A stretch of DNA of 64,000 nt from Couchioplanes azureus (GCF_014648355.1 NZ_BMQY01000005.1:574018-638017); one strand, 5' to 3'. Shown: positions 24,557-34,369, counted from the first letter of the stretch. Notes: generated by a model from the letters alone, not told the origin. Program-made: numbers and translations.

Positions 24557-25681
24557 TCAGAGGTAGGCGCGTCCCGCGTTCCGCTTGATCGCGTCCTCCC
24601 AGCCGGCGAGGTCCGACGGGCTCCGGTCGGTCACGCCCACGTAGTCGGCGGACGGGCGGATGATCTTCCCGAGGCGCTTCTGCTCGAGGATGTGGCTCGC
24701 CCACCCCGCGGTCCGGGCGCAGGTGAACATGGAGGTGAACATCGGCGCCGGCACCTCGGCGAAGTCCAGGATGATCGCTGCCCAGAACTCGACGTTGGTC
24801 TCCAGCACCCGGTCCGGCTTGCGCTCGCGCAGCTCGGTCAGGGCCGCGTCCTCCAGCGCCTTCGCCACCTCGTACCGCGGGGCGCCCAGCTCCTTGGCGG
24901 TCGCGCGCAGCAGCCGCGCCCGCGGGTCCTCGGCGCGGTAGATCGCGTGGCCGAAGCCCATGAGCCGCTGGCCGCTGTCGAGCACCTGCTTGACGTACGC
25001 CCGGGCATCGCCGGACCGCTCGACCGCCTCGACCATGTGCAACGCCCGCGACGGCGCGCCGCCGTGCAGCGGGCCGGACATCGCCGCGACCGCCGCCGAC
25101 ATCGCGGCCGGCACGTCGGCACCCGTGCTGGCGACCACCCGAGCGGTGAAGGTCGACGCGTTCATGCCATGCTCGGCCGCCGAGATCCAGTAGCGGTCGA
25201 TCGCGCTGACGTGCCGGGGGTCGGGCTCGCCACGCCACTGGACCATGAACCGCTCGACGATGCTGGACGCCTCGTCGACGCGCTGGCGGGGCACGGCCGG
25301 CAGCTCGCCACCCCGCGCGCCCTGGGCGACGAGGGAGAGCATGGTGGCCGACGTCCGCGCCAGGTCGGCCCGCGCCCGGGCATCGTCGATGTCGATCACC
25401 GGACGCGCGCCCCAGGCCGGCGCCGCCGTCGCGATCGCCGCCTGCACGTCGGCCCGGACGTCGCCGGAGCGCAGGGTCAGCGGGTACGGCTCCTCGGGCT
25501 GCAACGGGGAGCCGAAGTCCCCGTCGACGAGCAGCCCCCACACGTCGGCGAAGGACACCTTGCCGACGAGCTTCTCGATGTCGATGCCGCGGTAACGCAG
25601 GGACCCGCCGTCGCGGTCGGGTTCCGCGATCTCGGTGTCGAAAGCGACAACTCCGGCGAGGCCAGGGGGAACGGTCAGCAT
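24557..25681 (-). CDS. Citrate synthase, actinobacterial type 2
   Basis: A 374-residue citrate synthase. Active-site segments are visible: AAEHGMNASTF (first catalytic His), PLHGGAPSRA, MGFGHAIYRAEDPRA (second catalytic His) and FTCARTAGWASHILEQ (substrate Arg). At the position of the catalytic Asp in the NVDF motif this protein has NVEF (Glu), a change I believe is shared by the actinobacterial citrate synthase 2 group. It condenses oxaloacetate and acetyl-CoA. ATG 25681 is preceded by GGGAG five bases upstream. Confidence 0.87.
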   Translation of the reverse strand: MLTVPPGLAGVVAFDTEIAEPDRDGGSLRYRGIDIEKLVGKVSFADVWGLLVDGDFGSPLQPEEPYPLTLRSGDVRADVQAAIATAAPAWGARPVIDIDDARARADLARTSATMLSLVAQGARGGELPAVPRQRVDEASSIVERFMVQWRGEPDPRHVSAIDRYWISAAEHGMNASTFTARVVASTGADVPAAMSAAVAAMSGPLHGGAPSRALHMVEAVERSGDARAYVKQVLDSGQRLMGFGHAIYRAEDPRARLLRATAKELGAPRYEVAKALEDAALTELRERKPDRVLETNVEFWAAIILDFAEVPAPMFTSMFTCARTAGWASHILEQKRLGKIIRPSADYVGVTDRSPSDLAGWEDAIKRNAGRAYL

Positions 25682-25830
25682 GGTGACTCCCGGTGAACGC
25701 ATCGGTGGATCTCGAATCCTACGGCTGGTCAGGCCGTTCGAGCGTGGGGAAAATGTCACACCGCGTGAGTCTGCCGGATCGGGCCGCCAGCCCTCACCAT
25801 GCCGCTCCCCTGGCTTGTCGGCCGCCGGGC

Positions 25831-26451
25831 TCAGGCGAAGCGCGCCGGATCGCCGGCGCCGACCCGCAGCACCTCCGGCGTGCCCTCGGAGAGATCCACG
25901 ACGGTGGTGGGCACCGTGCCGCACTCCCCCGAATCGATCACCGCGTCGACCGCGTGGTCCAGCCGCTCCTTGATCTCCCAGCCCTGGGTGAGCGGCTCCT
26001 CCTCGTCGGGCAGCAGCAGGGTGCTGGAGAGCAGCGGCTCCCCCAGCTCGGCGAGGATCGCCTGGGTCACCGCATGCTCGGGGATGCGTACCCCGACGGT
26101 CTTCTTCTTGGGATGCAACAGCCGCCGCGGCACCTCCCGGGTGGCCGGCAGGATGAACGTGTAACTGCCCGGCGTCGCCGCCTTGACCGCGCGGAAGACG
26201 GCGTTGTTGATCTGCACGAGCTGGCCGAGCTGAGCGAAGTCCCGGCACACCAGGGTGAAATGGTGACCACCGCCCAGATTCCGGATCTCGCGGATCCGGT
26301 CGATCCCGGCGGCGTTGCCGATCCGGCAACCCAGCGCATAGCAGGAGTCCGTCGGGTAGGCGATCAATCCGTCGTCGCGCAGCACGCCGACGATTTGGGC
26401 GATGGCCCGGGCCTGAGGGTTGTCCGGGTGAACGTCGAAGTACTTGGCCAC
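25831..26451 (-). CDS. Sua5/YciO/YrdC family protein (YciO-like)
   Basis: A 206-residue protein with the family's nucleotide-binding beginning (GLIAYPTDSCYALGC), the basic KTVGVRIPEH and STLLLPDEEEP segments and the C-terminal DSGECGTVPTTVVDLSEGTP. Length and the PTDSCYALG form fit YciO more than TsaC. Sua5/TsaC members make threonylcarbamoyl-AMP for tRNA t6A; the function of YciO paralogues is less clear, so I leave the gene unnamed. GTG start with TAGGCT six bases upstream: likely leaderless. Confidence 0.85.
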   Translation of the reverse strand: MAKYFDVHPDNPQARAIAQIVGVLRDDGLIAYPTDSCYALGCRIGNAAGIDRIREIRNLGGGHHFTLVCRDFAQLGQLVQINNAVFRAVKAATPGSYTFILPATREVPRRLLHPKKKTVGVRIPEHAVTQAILAELGEPLLSSTLLLPDEEEPLTQGWEIKERLDHAVDAVIDSGECGTVPTTVVDLSEGTPEVLRVGAGDPARFA

Positions 26452-26497
26452 CCGGAAAGCCTAGATCGCGCGGGAGCGGCGTGGCCGCGTCCCGCAC

Positions 26498-27367
26498 CTA
26501 TTTCGTCTCGGCATAGGCGCTGCCGACGGGGGGGATCTCGTCGGCCCGGGCCCGGGACAGCAGTGCCACCCCCGTACCCGCCGCGAGCGCGCTCATCCCG
26601 GCGACCGCGACGCCGACTGTGCCGCCGACGATCCGCTCACCGAGCAGCACCAGGCCGACGGTGGCCGCGGCCACCGGGTTGGCCAGGGCGACGACCGCCA
26701 GCGGCGCCGCAAGCCCGGCCCGGTACGACCGCTGGGCGAAGAGCAGGCCGGCGCAGGCCAGCACCCCGACGGCGATCGCGGCCAGGGCGACGAACGGACG
26801 CAGCAGGGCGCCGAACCCGTACCCGGCGATGTGCACGGCAACCGTCTGAGTGAGCGCGGACGAGACGCCGAAGGCGACCCCGCCGGCCGCCGCGGCCCAC
26901 AGCCCCGAGGCGCCGGGCACCGCGCTCCAGCCGCCGAGCGCCGTGAGCACCGCGGCGGCCACGAGCAGCAGTCCGATCAGATGCCCGGCGCTGAGCACCC
27001 CGACGTCCCCGGCCGAGCCGGCGAGCACCATGATGCCGCCCAGGCCGGCCACGGTCAGCGCGATGCCGTGCCACTCCGATCTCGTGACAGCCCGCCGCAT
27101 GCGCCACGCGCCGAGCGCCACCGCCAGCACGAGGGTGATCACGCCCAGCGGCTGGACCAGGGACAGCGGGCCGTACCGGAGCGCGACGACATGCAGCGCC
27201 GCACCGCCACCGTTCAGACCGATCGCCACCCACCACGACGACGTGCGCAGCAGTACGGTCGCCGGACGGTCCGCGATCCGCTCCTGAAGAACCGCGGCCG
27301 CCGCGTACGACAGCGCGGAAGCGACGCAGAGCGAGACCGCGATCAGGGGCATCTCCGACACTTCCAC
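26498..27367 (-). CDS. DMT/EamA-like membrane transporter
   Basis: A 289-residue protein with about ten hydrophobic helices and an internal two-fold pattern, each half resembling an EamA/DMT unit (for example SLVQPLGVITLVLAVALG and VVALANPVAAATVGLVLLGE, the latter typical of the second half). Cargo unknown. GTG 27367 was kept as start because TAGGTT lies six bases upstream (leaderless pattern shared with several neighbours); ATG 27352 is in frame but has a Shine-Dalgarno too close to be useful. It diverges from the alanyl-tRNA editing gene. Confidence 0.78.
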   Translation of the reverse strand: MEVSEMPLIAVSLCVASALSYAAAAVLQERIADRPATVLLRTSSWWVAIGLNGGGAALHVVALRYGPLSLVQPLGVITLVLAVALGAWRMRRAVTRSEWHGIALTVAGLGGIMVLAGSAGDVGVLSAGHLIGLLLVAAAVLTALGGWSAVPGASGLWAAAAGGVAFGVSSALTQTVAVHIAGYGFGALLRPFVALAAIAVGVLACAGLLFAQRSYRAGLAAPLAVVALANPVAAATVGLVLLGERIVGGTVGVAVAGMSALAAGTGVALLSRARADEIPPVGSAYAETK

Positions 27368-27472
27368 GACGAGAACCTATGCGCCCACCGGCCACCGGCG
27401 CGTCGTCCGCGAGCGGTAGTTTCGCCGAGTCCCCGTACGGCTTGCGCGGTACCGCGGGCCTACTCTGCACGC

Positions 27473-28216
27473 ATGAGTTTCGCGCAACACGGACACACTC
27501 ACCGTCTGGACTGGACGGACCCGGCGATCCGCGAGTGGGACTGCACAGTCGTCTGGTCCGATCCCGCGGATCCGGAGGCGGGCATCGTGCTCGACCGCTC
27601 CGCCTTCTACCCGGGAGGCGGCGGCCAGCCACCGGACCACGGCGTCCTGCTCTGGGAAGGCGTCCAGACCCGCGTCGTCGACACCCGCAAGGGCGACGAC
27701 CTCTACCTGATTCCGGCGCCGGGCGACCCCGTACCGCGAGCCGGCACCACCGTCCGCGGCGCGATCGACGACGAACGGCGCAGCACCCTGATGCGTACCC
27801 ACTCCGGGCTGCACATCCTCTGCGGCACGGTGTTCCGCGACTTCGGTGCCCTGGTCACCGGCGGCAACATGCAGCCGGGCGAGGCCCGGATGGACTTCAA
27901 CCTGCCCGAGGTGCCGCCCGGCTTCAAGCAGGCGCTCGAGGACGCCGTCAACGCGGAGATCGCCGCCGACCGCAAGATCGTGGCTCGCGTCCTGCCCCGC
28001 GACGAAGCCCTGCGCATCCCGGATCTGGTCCGCACCCAGGATGCCCTGCCACCGCTCGAAAACCCGGAGATCCGCGTCATCGACATCGTCGGCCTCGACG
28101 TCCAGGCCGACGGAGGCACGCACGTCGCGTCGACCGCCCAGGTGGGCCGGGTCCAGGTCGTCAAGGTGGAGAGCAAAGGCCGGCAGAACCGACGCGTACG
28201 GATCAAACTGGCCTGA
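27473..28216 (+). CDS. Alanyl-tRNA editing protein (AlaX-like)
   Basis: A 247-residue protein with the threonyl/alanyl-tRNA synthetase second additional domain. It has an AlaX-II-like N-terminus (DRSAFYPGGGGQPPDHGVL), the first metal motif MRTHSGLHILCG (H-x-x-x-H) and the second GGTHVASTAQVG (here with His and Thr in place of the common C-x-x-x-H). Its role is to clear Ser or Gly from mis-charged tRNA-Ala in trans. TACTCT lies six bases before the ATG: leaderless. Confidence 0.85.
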   Translation: MSFAQHGHTHRLDWTDPAIREWDCTVVWSDPADPEAGIVLDRSAFYPGGGGQPPDHGVLLWEGVQTRVVDTRKGDDLYLIPAPGDPVPRAGTTVRGAIDDERRSTLMRTHSGLHILCGTVFRDFGALVTGGNMQPGEARMDFNLPEVPPGFKQALEDAVNAEIAADRKIVARVLPRDEALRIPDLVRTQDALPPLENPEIRVIDIVGLDVQADGGTHVASTAQVGRVQVVKVESKGRQNRRVRIKLA

Positions 28217-28313
28217 TCGTGTCCGCCGGACGCGTCTGGGCCGGCCATTCGTCAGAAGACGGTAAGGAGTCAGACCATCCCACCGGGCCCGTGGGATGGG
28301 TAGCGTCGCAGTC

Positions 28314-29001
<688 letters not shown>

Positions 29002-29009
<8 letters not shown>

Positions 29010-30132
29010 CCTGATCCTCATCGCGCTGTACGCGCTCGCGGCGGGCACCCTGGTCGGCGTCATCGGAGAGCTGTCGCTGCGGATGCTGCGACGCCGCTCG
29101 ATCATCATGCACATCTGCGTCATGCTCACCATCACCGTGGCCTCGGTGGTCGCGGGCATCGCCGCCGTCGCCCAGGCGATGTTCCTGTCGGCACACGACC
29201 TCCAGGTCGTGCTGATCACCGTCCTCGCGTCCGCGACGGTCAGCCTCGCGGTCGGCACCACCTTCGGACGCCGGCTCGCCGCGGCCTCGGTCTGGTCGGT
29301 CCAGGCCCGCGAGCGGGAGCGGCAGATGGAGGCGAGCCGCCGGGAGCTGGTCGCCTGGGTCTCGCACGACCTGCGCACGCCGCTCGCCGGGCTGCGCGCG
29401 ATGGCGGAGGCCCTCGAGGACAAGGTCGTCAGCGACCAGGAGACCGTCGCCGAATATCACCATCGCATCCGCGTCGAGACCGACCGCATGAGTCAGCTCG
29501 TCGACGATCTCTTCGAGCTGTCGCGCATCAACGCCGGCGCCCTGCACCTCACCCTGTCGAGCGTCTCCCTCGCCGACGTGGTGGCGGACGCCGTGGCGAC
29601 GACGGCACCCCTGGCGGCGCGCCGCGGCGTCACCGTGGTCGCCCCCGGCGGGGAATGGCCGGTCATCATGGCCGGCGAACAGGAGCTCACCCGAGTGGTC
29701 GCCAATCTCCTGGTCAACAGCGTCCGATACACCCCGCGGCACGGGAGGGTCGAGATCAATGCGGGCGTCCAGGCCAACGAGGCCTGGCTCGCCGTCTCGG
29801 ACACCTGCGGCGGCATACCGGAGCCGGATCTCACGCGGGTCTTCGACGTGGCCTTCCGCGGTGAGCGCGCACGGACGCCCGAGCCCCAGGAGGACGCCTT
29901 CGGCGGAGGGCTCGGCCTCGCGATCGTCCGCGGGCTGGTGGAGGCGCACGGCGGACAGGTGCGGGTCGACAACACCCCGGTGGGCTGCCGGTTCGAGGTC
30001 CGGCTGCCACTGTCGCCGGCTCCGGCAAGACACGGCGCCCGTCGGCTCCCGCCCATCGGCCCCGCCGACCCGACGCCGCCGTCCCTCTCCGGCGGTTCGG
30101 CTCCGAACCGCCCCCCGGCGGTTCGACTCTGA
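29002..30132 (+). CDS. Sensor histidine kinase
   Basis: A 376-residue kinase with two to three N-terminal membrane segments (about residues 1-85) and almost no extracellular sensing domain. The H-box is VSHDLRTPLAG with phospho-acceptor His122; the ATPase has NLLVNSVRYTP (N-box), VSDTCGGIPE (G1) and GGGLGLAIVRGLVEAHGG (G2). The last 40 residues are Pro-rich and probably disordered. It partners the OmpR-type regulator that it overlaps. The stimulus is unknown; the short periplasmic part suggests sensing in or near the membrane. Confidence 0.9.
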
Positions 30133-30141
30133 GTTCGCCGT

Positions 30142-30558
30142 TCACCCCCGACTCTGCTCCGGCGTCGCGGTGGACCGGCCTGCCAGGTCACCAAGAGTGG
30201 ATACGACAGGTGATCCGGTGCCGGCCGAGACGACACCGAGTGCACGTTCTACCTCGACGTAGTTGGCGACATCCGCCTCAATCCCGGCGCGGTCGAAAAA
30301 CTCTGCGGGTTCGAATCCCGCCGCGCGGTGACCGGCCTCCGCAGCGGCCCGGGCGGCGGGCAGGTCGTCGGCCGACGACCAGCGGATGATCGTGACCGCG
30401 TTGAAGCGCCCGGGGCCGGAGTGCTGCTCCAACAGAGTGTCTTCGAGGAAGCCCGGCTGGCTGCGCAGGATCCCATGTGTGCGGTGCACGTGTCGCCAGA
30501 ACTCCTCGCGAGCGGCTTCCGGGACGACGAACTTGTCGACGCGGTGGACGATGGGCAT
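30142..30558 (-). CDS. ABM-like (antibiotic biosynthesis monooxygenase-fold) protein
   Basis: A 138-residue protein with a dimeric alpha/beta-barrel pattern: IVHRVDKFVVPEAAREEFW, GILRSQPGFLEDTLLEQ and FNAVTIIRWSSADDLPAA are typical of ABM-fold proteins, with a 35-residue extension. Members are small monooxygenases or stress proteins; many lack known function. ATG 30558 has GGAGG six bases upstream. It converges with the histidine kinase gene with a nine-base gap. Confidence 0.72.
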   Translation of the reverse strand: MPIVHRVDKFVVPEAAREEFWRHVHRTHGILRSQPGFLEDTLLEQHSGPGRFNAVTIIRWSSADDLPAARAAAEAGHRAAGFEPAEFFDRAGIEADVANYVEVERALGVVSAGTGSPVVSTLGDLAGRSTATPEQSRG

Positions 30559-31355
30559 GGTTGACCTCCGGGCTACGGGTTGGAAGGAAGCCGAGCTTCC
30601 AACATCAACCGGACTTGAGGTCAATACCTGACCGCCGCCTGGATGTCTTCAGGCGCCTCGACTGTTGGCATACGGAAGACTTCGTGCATGCACCTCGGCA
30701 GAAATCTACCCCTGCAAGGTCACGTCATTTGGCTGACTCCCGAACAGGGGGACGGTCGTCCGGCCCTCCGGCGACGCCAACTACAGAGGACTACGCTGCC
30801 ACAGCGTTCGTGCCACCGAGCACGGCCAGTTCGGGGCTCGCCTCCTTTGTCCTGAGGGTCGCCGACCGGAGAAGCTGGGTCTCCGCAGCCGAAGCGTCGT
30901 GGTTGGTGGAGCAACATGAGGCACGCTTCAGCGTGCAACCGGGCAGCGTCGTGGTCGTAACCGAAGGCCCGAGGGTGGTCGCATACTTTTCACGTCGAGG
31001 CGGTCCGAGAGGACGATTAGCTCCGTCCGTGCCGAGGCGCTGGCAGCTGAACCCGCATCTGTGCCTGGACGACCCGGACTGCGCCGTCACGCGCCCCCAC
31101 TCACGACACCTCGACACGCCATGCCGTCAGTATTGTTCTCGCTGCTCATGGCGAGTTTTCCAGGAACAGATGTGAGATCTGAACGCATTCGGTCAGCTGT
31201 CACGTCGACGCTCCGAAACGGGTCAGGTGGCCTCCGCAGAAGTCGGATCAACGACTCCGTCGCCATCCGTTTTCGATTGAATACGTAACGCCATAACACC
31301 GGCCTACTGTCGTCGGCGCAGCGCCACCGTGTTCGTCGACCACAGGAGGATCACC
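30559..31355. other. Gene-poor stretch, no supported gene
   Basis: About 800 bases without a convincing gene. Local GC is lower than in the flanks and open frames show no family signature or consistent third-position bias. One rightward stretch around 30830-31020 has short runs that look protein-like (SWVSAAEASWLVEQHEARF) but lacks a believable start, so it may be a decayed gene. Confidence 0.4.
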
Positions 31356-31772
31356 ATGCGCCGCTTCCTGACCGTCATCACGTTGCTCGGACTGTCACTG
31401 TTCGGGCTGATGCTCCCTGCTCCAGCGAGCGCGGCGAGTACGCTGACCGCCGACGTCACGTCCGCGACCGTGGTTGCTCGGGGCAGCGCCGTCGATGTCA
31501 ACGTCACCGTCGTATGCCCGGCCGGCGCCTCGGGCTATCTCTATCTGTCCGTCACGCAGCGTTCGGGCGGCGGCGTGGCACAAGGCAGCGGCTCGACCTC
31601 CATTACCTGTACGGGCGCACCCCAGGCGGTGACGGTGCGGGCGGTCGCCCAGCCCGGCGGCGAGTTCTTCCGCCCTGGCGAGGCGATCATCTCGGGCGCC
31701 CTGTCCGTGTGCGGCCAGTTCGAATGTCAGTACACGGAGATCAACGAAACGGTCCGAGTCACTCAGAACTGA
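31356..31772 (+). CDS. Small secreted beta-rich protein
   Basis: A 138-residue exported protein. The signal peptide (MRRFLTVITLLGLSLFGLML, cleaved near PASAAS) is followed by a beta-strand-rich mature domain with four Cys, two of them close together (CGQFEC), consistent with two disulphides. No family recognised. AGGAGGA lies five to six bases before the ATG, an unusually strong ribosome site for this window. Flanks carry no clear partner gene. Confidence 0.72.
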   Translation: MRRFLTVITLLGLSLFGLMLPAPASAASTLTADVTSATVVARGSAVDVNVTVVCPAGASGYLYLSVTQRSGGGVAQGSGSTSITCTGAPQAVTVRAVAQPGGEFFRPGEAIISGALSVCGQFECQYTEINETVRVTQN

Positions 31773-31984
31773 GCCGCTCACTCAGCAGCGCAGACCTTCC
31801 GGCTAATCGGAGTTTTCCGGCCTCATTGGAAGGGTGAAGAACGCTCCGCGGTGCCACCAGGAAGCTCCGTTCGGATGGGAGTCACTGCGGCTCCCATCCG
31901 AATTGAGCGGTTCGCCACGATCGATGGAACATTCCTGAGAGCAGGAGCCATAGGATCGGAAAAGGCACCGGCCCTGAAGGGCTG

Positions 31985-32248
31985 TCGACCTGCGGGAGCG
32001 AGTTCGCCCGCGTGCTCAGGCCTGGTGCTTGGCTGCTGACGGCCTTCCAGGCCGGTAACGGCGAGCGCGTGGAGCGCACCAGCGCCTATGGACGTTCCGT
32101 GTCCCTGACCAACTACCGTCACGACCCGCAGCACCTGATCGCCGTGCTCGCCGGAACGGGATTCGACGTTCACGCCCAACTGCACCCTCACGCTGAAGGC
32201 GCCGAGCAGACACCGCAAGTCGTTATGCTGGCCCGTCGGCGTAACTGA
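31985..32248 (+). pseudogene. 3' fragment of a class I methyltransferase gene
   Basis: The frame reads EFARVLRPGAWLLTAFQAGN, then ERVERTSAYGRSVSLTNYRH and ends VVMLARRRN. This is the C-terminal part of a typical actinobacterial SAM-dependent methyltransferase (the segment after motif II, with the GERV...Y...VSL pattern). The upstream 130 bases carry none of the expected SAM-binding motifs in any frame, so the gene is truncated at its 5' end. It may be a relic of a deletion or transfer event in this gene-poor area. Confidence 0.6.
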
Positions 32249-32430
32249 GCCACATCCGGCGCCACCGCGATCCGACGTTTCCGGATGCCCGGCTGATCAG
32301 ACGGCAGTGAGCCGGGGTAGCGCGGCCGCAGACCATCCTGCCGGGCGACCCAGCGGTCATGCGCATGCCCGCGAGCTACGCCGATACCTGTGGAGTGACT
32401 CGCGGCGGTCGCCGGGGTGGAGGTGGTCGT

Positions 32431-32991
32431 CTACCTGCCGTGCTCCCACTCAACGCGGGTCAGTTCGTACTCGACCTCGCCGTGCTCGGAACCTTCGATC
32501 GCCTCGGGCCAGTCCCCGGTGAAGTTCCGCCGGAACCTCAGACCTGCCTTCTCCATCACCCGCCGGGACCCGGTGTTGACCGCCATGGTGTTGGCGGTCA
32601 CCCGCTCCACCCCGAGGTCGGTGAACCCCTTGTCGATCAGCGCTCGCGAACCCTCCGTGGCAAACCCCCTGCCCCAGGCGGCCTTGTTCAGCCGATAGCC
32701 GAGCTCGACCACGGCGGCGCTGTGCTCGTTGACGGGGCGGAACTCGAACCAGCCCAGGAAGATCCCGGTGCTCTTCTCCTCGGCGGCCCAGTAGCCGCGG
32801 GTGCCGAGGCACGGGTATACCTGCAACAACCGTGGCAGGGTCGTCGTCTGGACCGTCTCGCGGCCGGTCGGCTTGCCACCGTTGATGAAGCGCATGACCT
32901 CGGGGTCGTTGTCCAGTGCCACGAGGTGGTCGGCGTCGGCGCCGGTGAACGGGCGCAGCGACAGCCGTCCGGTTTCCAGGAAGACCTGCAT
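32431..32991 (-). CDS. GNAT family N-acetyltransferase (RimJ/RimL type)
   Basis: A 186-residue acetyltransferase. N-terminal TGRLSLRPFTGADADHLVAL, central VELGYRLNKAAWGRGFATEG (the acetyl-CoA pyrophosphate loop, Q/RxxGxG/A-like) and TANTMAVNTGSRRVMEKAGL are characteristic of the RimJ/RimL branch that acetylates proteins or small molecules. ATG 32991 chosen because the domain starts immediately after it; upstream in-frame starts at 33054 and 33096 would add a tail unlike the family. No partner genes. Confidence 0.82.
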   Translation of the reverse strand: MQVFLETGRLSLRPFTGADADHLVALDNDPEVMRFINGGKPTGRETVQTTTLPRLLQVYPCLGTRGYWAAEEKSTGIFLGWFEFRPVNEHSAAVVELGYRLNKAAWGRGFATEGSRALIDKGFTDLGVERVTANTMAVNTGSRRVMEKAGLRFRRNFTGDWPEAIEGSEHGEVEYELTRVEWEHGR

Positions 32992-33120
32992 GTCGCGATC
33001 TTCACCGCCGGAAGCCGGGCACGCCAGCGATATCGCACCGAGTGGGAGATCCATGGGTTCGTTCGGTTCCGTGCCCGGACGCCGGCGTCCGGGCACGGGA
33101 ACGTCATGGTCGGCGCAGGT

Positions 33121-33726
33121 TCAGGATCGCAGGATCGAGAGAATCTGGTTCAACAGGTCGACGATGGCCTGCAGCGGCGGACGAATGGGATCGAGCAGGC
33201 CGGCCACCGCGCAGAGCAGATTGCCGAGCAGGTCACCCGGCCCCGAAACCGCGGTGATGTTCAGGTGCACCCGGTCCAGATGTACCCGCAGACCCAACAG
33301 GTCGAGATCCAGCGGCCCGAGCACCAGATCCAGGATCGGGCAGAACGCCTGGATCTCCGCGCCGGTCGCGCTTGCGGTCCCGGACAGGAGAGGTAGCGAC
33401 ACGCTCTGCGTCTCGCTACCGACGGTTTCCCCGGTCGAGTCCACGAGCGTGGCGGCAAGGAGGCCGACCGCGACGATCCCATCGCCGGCGACCTCGAAGC
33501 GCTCGGGAGCGAAGGTGCCATGCACCGTGCCGGCGGCGCTCGTCGCGTCGGTGAAGGTGCCGGACACCGTGGACGTCATCGTGCCGGGCGTTTCCAGGAC
33601 GCGGTCCTCGGCCGTGACCGGACCGGTACGGGCGGCCGCCGCGGCAGGCGTGGCGGCGACGACCGTGGCAGGTATAGCCAGACAAGCGGCCACCAGCATC
33701 TTCCATGGAATGTGCGGACGTGCCAT
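33121..33726 (-). CDS. Secreted hypothetical protein with Leu-rich C-terminus
   Basis: A 201-residue exported protein: signal peptide MARPHIPWKMLVAACLAIPA ending near AAAARTG, a beta-rich central part, and a C-terminal hydrophobic region (LDLVLGPLDLDLLGLRVHLD, NLLCAVAGLLDPI). Two Cys are likely disulphide-bonded. I recognise the LDLLGL-x-V-x-LDRVHL pattern as recurring in actinobacterial secreted proteins of unknown function. AAGGA precedes the ATG. Confidence 0.68.
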   Translation of the reverse strand: MARPHIPWKMLVAACLAIPATVVAATPAAAAARTGPVTAEDRVLETPGTMTSTVSGTFTDATSAAGTVHGTFAPERFEVAGDGIVAVGLLAATLVDSTGETVGSETQSVSLPLLSGTASATGAEIQAFCPILDLVLGPLDLDLLGLRVHLDRVHLNITAVSGPGDLLGNLLCAVAGLLDPIRPPLQAIVDLLNQILSILRS

Positions 33727-34054
33727 CTCTCTTCCTTTCGGCCGTGACGAGTGACCCAAGCCAGTTGACCGTCACAGCCGAAGGAAAACCCGTCGATCTA
33801 CGTCGCTGTCTCAGATGGTGCTGACTGCAAGTTGCATATCGTTAAAAGCGATTCCGCGTCATAAGAATGACCGGATATTGCTACCGGGTCGTCCGCCTCG
33901 AACGCGTGGTCCGGCGGCCGGACATACACCCGGACCCAGCGACCGTCCGTCGCGCGCTCCGCGTGGTCGGCCAGCGGCACGGCGGTCCCGCAGCCCGCAG
34001 CAGGTCGACCTCCGCCACCCGCGCCCGGGGCAGGTCGACCTCCGCCAGCTCCGC
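33727..34054. other. Non-coding stretch left of the 36-bp repeats
   Basis: Contains no supported gene; an AT-richer patch around 33830-33880 is unusual for the window. The first two copies of the 36-bp repeat family lie in its right end. Confidence 0.4.
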
Positions 34055-34168
34055 CTACACCCACAGCAGGTCGACCTCGACCAGCTCCGCGCAGACCCAC
34101 AGCGGGTCGACCTCGACCAGCTCCGCCCAGGCCCGCAGCAGGTCGACCTCGACCAGCTCCGTCCGCAA
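34003..34168. repeat. 36-bp imperfect direct repeats (5 copies)
   Basis: The core GGTCGACCTC starts at 34003, 34033, 34069, 34105 and 34141, giving one 30-bp and three exact 36-bp steps; the last three share the longer GGTCGACCTCGACCAGCTCC. Read leftward the unit is 12 codons (AELVEVDLLxxx). The reading frame is conserved through the three rightmost copies, then broken by a stop. Confidence 0.8.
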
Positions 34169-34345
34169 CCGCTGCGCCTGCGCCCGGCCCTCGGTGATGA
34201 GCCGCTCGTTGCCGGTCGCGTCGCCGATGGCATCCCTGCCCTTGAGCAGCCCTGCCGTTGCGCATCCCCCGATGCCGGGCACCGCAACTTCCGTAAACTG
34301 AAATTTACGAGGCTCGACCCGACTGTAAACATGGACGGCGGTCAC
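34055..34345 (-). pseudogene. CsbD-like remnant extended by 12-residue repeats
   Basis: The leftward frame contains LKGRDAIGDATGNERLITEG, which matches the core of CsbD stress proteins (KGK-x-K-E-x-GKATGNE), then RAQAQRLRTELVEVDLLRAW and repeats AELVEVDPLWVC and AELVEVDLLWV before a TAG. Further degenerate repeat copies continue beyond the stop. The N-terminal part before the CsbD core is unlike CsbD. I read it as a decayed CsbD gene whose 3' end was replaced or expanded by tandem duplication; a short functional protein cannot be excluded. Confidence 0.5.
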
Positions 34346-34369
34346 TTACTCGCCGGTAGGCTCGGCACC

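Noticed and set aside
30255..30330. tRNA-like T-arm (GCGGGTTCGAATCCCGC) inside the ABM-like gene
   Set aside because: The T-stem/loop pattern is good, but no acceptor stem, D-arm or anticodon arm fits around it, and the segment is well explained as codons of the leftward gene.
30559..31355. A hypothetical gene of about 230 codons running rightward through the gene-poor stretch
   Set aside because: No ribosome site or leaderless -10 at a sensible start, Cys/Arg-rich composition in large parts and no recognisable domain.
34003..34168. CRISPR array
   Set aside because: The 36-bp units are contiguous imperfect copies with no unique spacers, and no cas genes are present.
33798..34265. Leftward frame ending near 33798 across the repeats
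   Set aside because: It reads the repeat as Gly/Arg-rich low complexity, does not contain the CsbD core, and its end is in AT-richer sequence with unlike codon use.
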